DNA from: Avena insularis | Taxonomy: Eukaryota > Streptophyta > Magnoliopsida > Poales > Poaceae | DNA length: 64,000 nt | Direction: 5' to 3' | NCBI GenBank assembly: GCA_023614405.1 | Contig: JAJUPC010000041.1 | Span: 372,001 to 436,000, forward strand | Shown: piece after piece, positions 55,790 through 64,000 of the stretch | How positions within the stretch are numbered: the stretch's first letter is position 1 | Layout: every line of letters starts with the position of its first letter | Notes under the pieces: model-generated | Seen by the model: the letters and a program-made list of their open reading frames with translations, nothing else | The model's database searches: none | Told to the model about the DNA's origin: nothing | Made by a program: the position numbers and the translations under genes

Positions 55790-56430
55790 GATTTCTAGCC
55801 AACTCAGATTGCTCTAGAGCCCATGCAATGATGGGATGAGGCTATATGAGGTACAAGTGTGCATCATAGCAGTTATATAGTTTATTAGATTTAACAACTA
55901 GGTGGGATCATGTTTGACCAAGTGTTGACTCATACTACTATAAGTTGATCAGTTCTTTCTAGACAACTCAGATTGGTCTAGATCGCATCATGGCAGGGCA
56001 TAGCAATGTTATAGTTTCATCTAGCAACTACTCCCTCCGTCCTAAAATAGATGTCGCAAACTTTTCAAAATTTGGATGTATCTAGACACGATTTAGTATC
56101 TAGATTCATCCAAATTTAGAGAAACTTTCGACATCTATTTTGGGATAGAGGGAGTAGTTGGGATCACGTTGACCTATTGTTGACTCATTATTCAACCAAA
56201 AGGTGGTCAAGGTGTTTCTAACCAACTCAGATAGGTCAATAACCAATGTAATGTTGGCATGAGCCCATATTTGCCATAGTGTGCATCATGGCTTGACATA
56301 GCATTGTTATACTATGAAACAACTAGGTGGGATCATGTTGACCAAGTGTTAACTCATACAACGACAAGTTGATGAAGGTGTTTCTAGCCAACTCAGATAA
56401 GTCTAGAGCCTAGGCAATGTTTGCTTTCTT
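55790..56430 (-). repeat. Satellite block in inverted orientation
   Basis: Reverse complement of the same satellite: TTTCTAGCCAACTCAGAT, GCCCATGCAATG, ACAACTAGGTGGGATCATG, ACCAAGTGTTGACTCATAC, CAAGTTGATGAAGGTGTTTC. All other blocks in the window are on the + strand. The copies are quite diverged. A MITE splits the block at 56031-56154. Confidence 0.88.
56031..56154. mobile_element. Stowaway MITE, complete (124 bp)
   Basis: CTCCCTCCGTCCTAAAATAG at the left, CTATTTTGGGATAGAGGGAG at the right, TA duplication at 56029-56030 and 56155-56156. Removing it restores CAACTAGTTGGGATCA, close to the inverted satellite's CAACTAGGTGGGATCA. Confidence 0.92.
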
Positions 56431-57281
56431 TGCATAAATCTGAAAGCTACCACACATCATTCCAAAAGTTCTATGAGTAAAGCTGGAAGGTAATACACAT
56501 ACTTGTGAAATAAATTCATTAAAAAATTGCACTTCGAATAAACCTAAGCATGGTGTGGAAACCATTTACGGCATGAAAACCGCACCGTACCCAAGTTTAT
56601 TACTTATATTATATTATATAATGATGATGATAGAATAAGTACATCACCACTAGCACATAACAATGGTATGAGCGATAGTATGTGGTTTTATGCCCGAGAT
56701 CGCGCATATGTGATATATATGCAGTAGGCCCCGTGTGAACAATTTTATATGCACAAATTACGACTTAGGTCAGGTTTGGGCAAGGATTGGGCCAGCCTTC
56801 ATGTCATATACTCCGCGACCCCTGATTCCCCTAGTTTATTTCCTTCTCTGGTGATGGCAAAGTCGGTGGGCGGTTATCATGGACGCTGCGATGATCGAGT
56901 ATGCGAGGTAAACGAAGGTTACGTTCTTCACTCCCTCCTCTTCTACACAACATAGTTGCGCAAGTAGTGATAGGGTTTGCCGCTACTATTCTTGGGATAG
57001 TTTTGGTGATGGAAAGCGGTGGATTATTGTTTCTGATTTTTGTGTTTAATTTAGCCATGATATCCTAAATTCTATCGTATTGTACTTTTATTTCAGCTAA
57101 TTCATGGATACGGGGCAGATTTTGTGGGTGAGATTTCATTTCGGAGGGGATTTCATGAAAGTTGGGCCAAAACCTGAATTACGTTGGAGGAGATGATGTG
57201 CTGTTAGAGATAGAGAGGAATTATCTGTCGCTATAGGAAGTCAAAGGATTTGTTAAAGATCGCATCGAATCGAAGGAAACA
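56431..57281 (+). other. Upstream region of the Mutator-like gene
   Basis: Contains no clear gene. An ATG near 56855 gives MAKSVGGYHGRCDDRVCE before a GTAAAC donor (56909), and a TTATTTCAG acceptor lies at about 57090. This could be a 5' exon of the transposase gene or unrelated. I could not find the element's long terminal inverted repeat. Confidence 0.3.
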
Positions 57282-58167
57282 ATGAAAATTTATTTTCTTA
57301 CCCTAGGGAAAGATCTTGTGGCTGGGTTGGTGTTGCTCTATGATGACAGTGGTTGTGTCGAGATGGCTCATTATATTTGCCCTAGGGGAGTGGCTGATGT
57401 GTATGTTGAGTACCATGGTGAGGAAGACAGTAAGCATAGTAGCAACAAGTGTGCTTTCAAGGATGAAGTGTGGGAATTGAGTGATGGAGAGGAGGAACCT
57501 GATGTTGTTATCATAACTGAAGTTAAACCTACTGAGTCTGAAACCAGATGTTTCCCACTGAGGCAAAAGAAATCAGGCAATAGAACACCAGTGCAAATAG
57601 AAAGTGATGAAGATGATGTGATAATGATAGAACCAGTATTATCTCAAGTGGTGAACCGTACTCAAGGTGCAGCTTTTTCATCTTTAGGGCAAGGTCATCA
57701 TCCCATGCCAGCAGCTTTGGGCCATGACTAGCAACCAAATCCAGCAGGTCCAGGACATGACGGTGAATTGAAATATATTATACTGACAGATTCAGAGAGT
57801 GATTTGGAATATGTTGCACATACTAATAACAAAGGGGAAGATTCAGAGGTTGTGGATCTAAGAAGGCAAGGTAGAAAGTTTAAGAAATGAATGACATACT
57901 CTAAGGGCTGGATTGGTATATATAGATGCAACTGCCACTACCTCTCCATCTGCCACTGCGTCACATGGAACTGCTACTGCCCCCTCAACTGCAAGGTCTC
58001 AACTAGCTCTAAGAACTGTAGCTCCTGAAGGTGCGAGAACTCCAACTACTCCTGGGGGAGCATATGGTAGCAAAGGAAGACGAGCAGGAAGAGCCAAAAG
58101 GGGAAAAAGAGTGCCAGCATCTCGGGTTCACATATACTCTTATTTCACTTGTAGTGGAAACTACTGA
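57282..58167 (+). pseudogene. Mutator-like (MULE) transposase, internally deleted
   Basis: The frame starts MKIYFLTLGKDLVAGLVLLY, with MAHYICPRGVADVYVEYHG. This is the PB1-like N-terminal domain of MuDR/MULE transposases, whose job would be excision and reinsertion of the element. It continues through an acidic linker (IESDEDDVIMIEPVL) to a TAG at 57729, stays open in the same frame (DSESDLEYVAHTNNKGEDSE, LRRQGRKFKK) to 57890 and reaches MTYSKGWIG. Then, in another frame, ATTSPSATASHGTATAPS, YGSKGRRAGRAKRGKRVPAS forms the Ser/Thr- and Arg/Lys-rich tail seen at MULE C-termini. The catalytic DDE region and SWIM zinc finger between linker and tail are missing. The piece is about 300 codons against 700-900 for complete proteins. 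Confidence 0.75.
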
Positions 58168-58860
58168 ATGTCATTTTCTTATGTTAATGTAATGTTGCAA
58201 ACAGTGTGGAAACCTTCTATGTGACATGTTATGATTTTACCTGAATCTCTATGATTTTTGCTGAATTTATAAGATTTTAGCGAAATTTATATGATTTCGG
58301 CTAAATTTATTCTAGTAATTTGACCCAAATATACACTATTTTCATCTCTCGGACAGCAAACACATATTGCTTTCACAAAAAAGTGCACATACTTCAATGC
58401 ACATAATAATGACACACCATTTGACCAAGATAGATTTTTTTAAGCTTTCATTGGGGGAGTGAATCCCCACCTATCAAAAGAGCATTACAAGACCAAGATA
58501 GAGTTATTTAGGTTCCACATAATCGAGTACTCACCACATAAAGTATGTATTCATTTTCTATGATCACAATAATTATAGTTAGTACGTCTCATGCATGACT
58601 TAGAGAAACTCCAACAATGCCCATAAACAGGCGAACTATAAAACCTAAGTACAGTCTTCCGTAAACGGAAAACAGATCGCATTTCCCCGAGGCGCAGAAA
58701 AAACTGTAAAACACGAACTGCATATTTGAATTTTAAGATAGCGCGACATAGATAATCGATCAGAGAAGATTTTCGCGTGAATTAGTTCAAATTACACATA
58801 GTGTAGCTTCACAAAAGCTACAATTAACAAAAAAAATCTAATAGTGGTGGACGCCACCGC
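58168..58860. other. Sequence downstream of the MULE fragment, no gene seen
   Basis: A weak three-fold repeat of GA.TTT(A/T)GC(T/G)(A/G)AATTTAT.(A/T)GATTT lies at about 58238-58310. At 58608-58630 GAGAAACTCCAACAATGCCC resembles the AGAGCATCTCCAACA start common to plant TIR transposon ends, pointing at the minus-strand frame to its right. Confidence 0.35.
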
Positions 58861-58916
58861 AACCTAGACAAAAATTGAGCTCCGGCCTTGCGGCGGTGTT
58901 GGGGGCGGCGGTGACC

Positions 58917-59573
58917 TCAGTCAGTGAGGTCGATCACGTCCGCCATCTCCAGCTTGACGACCAGCGTGGTGGCGTGCTCCCTCGCCAAGCGCTCCTCCAG
59001 CTCCCGCACCAGGCACGCCTCGACGAGGTTCACAGCCCGGCGTGCGTCAGCGGCCTTGATCTCCTCCTCCGCCTCCTGCTCCAGCTCCAACTCGCGGATG
59101 ACCATCTCCATCGTGAGGCGCTCCTCGTTGGAGTCATTGGCATAGTCGGTGGCCGCGACGACGCGCGCACGCGGTGGGGAAGGGGAGATCCAATTATCGT
59201 TGTTGGAGTCATCGCGACGAGCTTCCACCGCGCCGGGGAGAGCGGGTCCGTGCAAAGAGCTCCCACCGTGGGATGATCCCTCACCGGCCGCACGAGGACG
59301 CGTGCAGGCGAAGCCCGATGGCGCGTACGCGCGGAGCTTCCGCGGCAACGACTCCTCGTGGTTGGTCCAACCGCGACTCGAACGCTTCCTCACAGCCTCG
59401 GAGCGGATTAACGCGGCGCAAGCCGTGTCATCGACAAAGATGCGAGCTCCCCCGCCCCCGGAGCTGCGCCCCTCAAGGTAGAAGCTGCTGTGGCGACTCG
59501 GCTTGTCCGGAATTTCTATTCTCAGCGGTGGGCTAGCGGCGGCGACGCTAGGCTTGTGATGGTGGAAAGCTTA
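58917..59573 (-). CDS. Unidentified minus-strand reading frame, possibly transposon-borne
   Basis: The frame is open from about 59573 (after TAA, without an ATG) to a stop at 58917, about 218 codons. The N-terminal part has PPLRIEIPDKPS and SSGGGGARIFVDDTACA, the middle is Arg/Ser-rich, and the C-terminal half is a charged helix (LTMEMVIRELELEQEAEEEI, LVRELEERLAREHATT). It ends ADVIDLTD. GC content is high compared with the flanks, and the opposite strand is also open, so coding is not certain. The missing start could mean a lost first exon. A TIR-like GAGAAACTCCAACA near 58610 on its 3' side and the satellite on its 5' side suggest a small DNA element. I do not recognise the family. Confidence 0.4.
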
Positions 59574-59639
59574 AATGATCATATCCCTGGACATGGATAG
59601 GCTTGCACTCACCCATGTATCCTTTGGACAAATATAAGT

Positions 59640-62600
59640 TGAAACTTACCAAGTCATGGTACACACTTTGTGGCAAATATGGCCCCATGCCAAAATTGTA
59701 TGGGCTATAGACCTCTCTTGGTTGGCTTAGAAACTCCTTCATCAAATTGTGTTTGTCCTTTCAAAAAAATTGTGGTTATGTGGCTCAGCACTTTGCCAAC
59801 ATGATCCCACCCACCTCATACATCTAAGTGTATGCAAAGCGATGACACACACCTCTGACAGATGTGGGCCCATGCCAACATTGCATAGGATCTAGACATA
59901 TCTTAACTGTCTAGAAACACTTTCATCAAGTTATGGTTGTATGAGTCATCACTTGGCTAACACAATCCTACCTAGTTGATAAATCTTAGTATAACACAGC
60001 TATGCCAAGACATGATGAGGCTCTTTGTGGCAAATGTGGGCCCAACCAACATTGCATGGGCTATAGACCTCTCTTGGTTGGCTAGAAACTCCTTCATCAA
60101 CTTGTAGTTGTGTTGCTTAGCCCTTGGCCAACACGATCCTACCTAGTTGTTAGATCTAAGTATAACACTGCTATGCCAAGTCATGATGAGACACTTTGTG
60201 GCAAATGTGGGCCCATGCCATCTTGGCATGGGATATAGTCCTCTCTAGGTTTGCTATAAACTCCTTCATCAACTTGTGGTTATGTGACTCGACACTTGGC
60301 CACCATGGTCCCACCAAGGTTATAACCAAAGTATGAGAGTGCTATGCCAAGATATCATGAGACACATGTGGCGGAGGTGGGACAATCCAAATTTTCATGG
60401 GATCTATACCTATATGAGCTCTCTAGAAACACCTTCATCAATTTGTGGTTGTATGAGTCATCACTTGGATAGCGTGATCCTACCTAGTTGATAAATCAAA
60501 GTAAAAGACTGTTATGCCAAGACATGATCATACACTTTGTGGCGGATGTGGGCTCGTGCCAACATTGCAATGGCTTTAGACCTCTCTAGGTTGGCTAGAA
60601 ACTCCTTCATCAACTTGTGGTTGTGTGACTCAACACTTGGCCAACATGATCCCACCTAATTGATACATCTAAGTATCAGAGTGTTATGCCAAGCCATAAC
60701 ACACACTTGTGGCAGATGTGGGCCCATGCCAACATTGCAAGGGATCTAGACCTATCTGAGCTGTCTAGAAACACCTTCATCAACTTGTGGTTGTATGAGT
60801 AATCACTTGGACAACTTGATACTACCTAGTTGATAGATCTAATTGTAACACTGCTATGCAAAGACACCATGAGACACTTTGTGGAAAATGTGGGCACATG
60901 CCAACATTGCATGGGCTATAAACCTCTCTTGGTTAGCTAGAAACACCATCATCAACTTAGTGGTTTTGTGAATCAACAATTCACAAAACATGATCCCACC
61001 TAGTTGCTACATCTTAGTTTGAGAGTGCTATAACAAGACATGATGAGACACTTGTGGCAGAGGTGGGGCCATGACAACATTGCATGGGATCTTGACCTAT
61101 CTGAGGTGTCTAGAAAAACACGTTCATCAACTTGTGGTTATATGAGTCGTCACTTAGATATTATGATCCTACATAGTTGATAGATCTAAGTATAACACTA
61201 TTATGCCAAGACATGATGAGACACATTGTGGAAATTTTGGGCCCATGCTAACATTCCATGGGCTATAGACCTGTCTAGGTTGGCTAGAAACTCCTTCATA
61301 AACTTGTGGTTGTGTTCCTCAGCGCTTGGCCAACATGATCCCACCAAGTTGATACATCTAAGTATGAGAGTGCTATGTCAAGCCATAACACACACTTGTG
61401 GCAGATGTGGGCCCATGCCAACATTTCATGGGATCTAGACCTATCTTAGCTATCTAGAAACACCTTCATAAACTTATGGTTGTATGAGTCATCACTTGGA
61501 CAACATAATCCTACCTAGTTGATAGATATAAGTATAACACTGCTATGCAAAGACACCATGAGACACTTTGTAGAAAATGTGGGCCCATGCCAACAATGCA
61601 TGGGCTATAAACCTCTGTTTGTTGGCTAGAAATGCCATCATCAACTTAGTGGTTTTGTGAGTCAACACTTGGCAAAACATGATTCCACGTAGTTGCTACA
61701 TCTAAGTTTGAGAGTGCTTTGCCAAGACATGATGAGACACTTCGTGGAAAATGTGGGCCCATGCCAACATTTCATGGGATCTAGACTTATCTTAGCTGTC
61801 TAGAAACACCTTCATCAACTTTTGGTTGTATGAGTCATCACTTGGACATCATGATCCTACCTAGTTGATAGATCTAAGTATAACACTGCTATGCAAAGAC
61901 ATAATGAGGCACTTTGTGAAAAATGTGGGCCCATGCCAACACTGTATGGGATATAAACCTCTCTTAGTTGGCTAGAGACACCATCATCAACTTAGTGGTT
62001 TTGTGAGTCAACACTTAGCAAAAATGATCCCACCTAGTTTCTACATCTAAGTTTTAGAGTGCTATGCAAAGCCATGACATACACATGTGGTAGAGGTGGG
62101 CCCATGCCAACATTGCATGGGATCTTGACCTATCTTAGGTGTCTAGAAAAACACCTTCATCAACTTGTGGTTGTATGAGTCATCACTTGGACAACATGAT
62201 CCTACCTAGTTGATAGATCTAAGTATAACACTACTATGCAAAGATATGATGAGACACATTGTGGAGATTTTGGGCCCATGCCAACATTGGATGGGCTATA
62301 GACCTCTCTTGGTTGACTAGAAACTCCTTCATCAACTTGTGGTTGTGTGCCTCAGCGCTTGGCCAACATGATCCCACCAAGTTGCTACATCTAAGTTTGA
62401 GAGTGTTATGCAAAGCCATGATGAGACACTTTGTCGAAAATGTGGGCCCATGCCAACATTGCATGTGATCTAGACCTATCTTAGCTGTCTAGACAAACCT
62501 TCATCAACTTAGTGGTTTATGAGTCAACAGTTGAGAAAACATGATCCCACCTAGTTGCTACATCTAAGTTTGTGAGTGCTATGCAAAGCCATGACAAACA

Positions 62601-64000
62601 CATGTGGCAGATGTGGGCCCATGCCAACATTTCATGGGATCTAGACCTCTCTTGGTTGGCTAAAACACCATCACCAACTTAGTGGTTGTGTGAGGTGAGT
62701 CAACACTTGTCCAACATGATCCCAACTTTCTAGTTGCTACATCAAAGTTTGAGAGTGCTATGCAAAGCGATGAGATACACTTGTGGCAGATTTGGGCCCA
62801 TGCTAACATTTCATGGGATCTAGACCTATATTAGGTATCTAGAAACACCTTCATCAACTTGTGGTTGTATGAGTCATCAGTTGGAAAACATGTTCCCACC
62901 AAGCTGATAGATCTAAGTATAACACTGCTATGACAAGACATGATGAGACGCTTTGTGGAAAATGTGGGCCCATGCCAACATTGCATGGGCTATAAACCTC
63001 TCTTGGTTGGCTAGAAACACCATCATCAACTTAGTGTTTTTATGAGTCAACACTTGGCAAAACATGATCCCACCTAGTTGCTACATCTTAGTTTGAGAGT
63101 GCTATAATAAGACATGATGAGACACTTGTGGCAGAGGTGGGCCCATGCCAACATTTCTTGGGATCTTGACCTATCCGAGGTGTCTAAAAACACCTTCATC
63201 AACTTGTTGTTGTATGAGTCATCATTTAGATAGCATGATCCTACCTAGTTGATAGATCTAAGTATAACACTATTATGCCAAGACATGATGACACACATTG
63301 TGGAAATTGTGGGCCCGTGCCAACATTGCAAGGGCTATAGACCTGTCTAGGTTGGCTCGAAACTCCTTCATCAACTTGTGGTTGTGTGCCTCAGCACTTG
63401 GCCAACATGATCCCACCAAGTTGAAACATCTAAGTATGAGAGTGCTATGCCAAGCCACGAGACACACTTGTGGCAGATCTAGACCTTTCTTAGCTATCTC
63501 GAAACACCTTCATAAACTTGTGGTTGTATGTGTCATCACTTGGACATCATGTTCCTACCAAGTTGATAGATCTAAGTATAACACTGTTATGACAGGACAT
63601 GATGAGACACTTTGTGGAAAATGTGGGCCCATGCTAACATTGCATGGGCTATAGACCTATCTAGGCTGGCTAGAAACACCATCATCAACTTGTGGTTCTG
63701 TGCCTCAACAGTTGGCCAACATGATGAGAGGACCCATTTGATACATCTAAGTATAATAGTGCTATGCCAATCCATGATACACACTTTTGGCAAATGTGGG
63801 CACATGTCAACATTGCATGGTATCTAGACCTCTCCAGGCTGGCTAGAAACACCTTCAACAACTTGTGGTTCTATGACTCATCACATGGAAAACATGATCC
63901 TACATACTTGGTTGCATGGGCTATGGACCTCTCTCTTGGTTGGCTAGAAAAAGAATCCTAAACTTGTGGTTGTCTGACTCAACGCTTGGCCAACATGATC
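59640..64000 (+). repeat. Satellite block 8 with A/B dimers and a six-monomer unit of about 1.03 kb
   Basis: About 25 monomers. A and B classes alternate, and a variant A unit with GGATCTTGACCTATC and GTGTCTA(G)AAA appears only every sixth monomer. Its CTTGACC landmark is at about 61091, 62124 and 63165, spacings of 1033 and 1041. B variants with CTCAGCGCTTGGCCAACATG follow it each time (CTCAGCACTTGG in the third). The array runs off the right edge of the window. Left of 59640 a short transition (59574-59640) has no feature. Confidence 0.9.

Noticed and set aside
1801..64000. Recurrent 60-118-codon ORFs in the satellite (peptides such as MMRHFVANVGPC, WAHANIAWDLDLYYL)
   Set aside because: They follow the repeat on both strands. 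The monomer length (about 171-172 bp, with indels) does not keep one frame across units, and there is no start context or domain. They reflect low stop-codon density in the monomer.

Overview
This is a repeat-dominated stretch of a large plant nuclear genome. It most likely comes from a pooid grass of the wheat/barley/rye/oat group. The clues are several Stowaway MITEs with CTCCCTCCGT ends and TA target duplications, nested LTR retrotransposons, a Copia element with Sirevirus features, and decayed multi-exon genes of grass-expanded families (Ulp1-like C48 protease, REM-type B3, GRF zinc finger, F-box/DUF295). Nothing prokaryotic is present, so operons, ribosome binding sites and CRISPR do not apply. 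I found no tRNA or rRNA gene and no clearly intact single-copy host gene.

The backbone is a tandem satellite with a monomer of about 171-172 bp. It lies at about 1.80-3.02, 7.64-8.48, 13.58-16.24, 24.99-25.10, 35.87-37.87, 40.86-41.04, 45.06-46.26 and 59.64-64.0 kb on the + strand, and inverted at 55.79-56.43 kb. Two diverged monomer classes, A and B, usually alternate. Higher-order periods differ between blocks: a trimer of about 515-519 bp at 36-37.9 kb and a six-monomer unit of about 1.03-1.04 kb at 61-63.2 kb. Two retroelements sit inside one formerly continuous array and carry readable target-site duplications. One is a coding-free element with 3.9-kb LTRs and a 0.86-kb interior (16237-24988). 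The other is a 10.76-kb minus-strand Copia element (25103-35866) with a third, intron-containing ORF.

Region by region: 0-1.8 kb holds an LTR end, an F-box pseudogene and a 44-bp minisatellite. 3.0-7.6 kb holds a GRF zinc-finger gene copy and a Copia fragment that has lost its reverse transcriptase. 8.5-13.6 kb holds a multi-exon Ulp1-like pseudogene. 37.9-40.9 kb starts with a CACTA-like end in the satellite and holds a two-exon zinc-finger gene flanked by direct repeats. 41.2-48.1 kb holds three minus-strand B3-domain gene remnants. 48.16-54.02 kb is a probable solo LTR of 5.86 kb. 54.0-55.4 kb holds a degraded acidic-repeat gene. 57.3-58.2 kb holds an internally deleted Mutator-like transposase. 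58.9-59.6 kb holds an unidentified minus-strand reading frame.

Few gene products here can be expected to work. The most nearly intact reading frames are the zinc-finger gene at 38.7-39.85 kb (one apparent missing base) and possibly the GRF copy at 3.56-4.14 kb. The most interesting material is the satellite with its block-specific higher-order structure, followed by the spliced third ORF and palindrome set of the Copia element and the LTR-heavy coding-free element.
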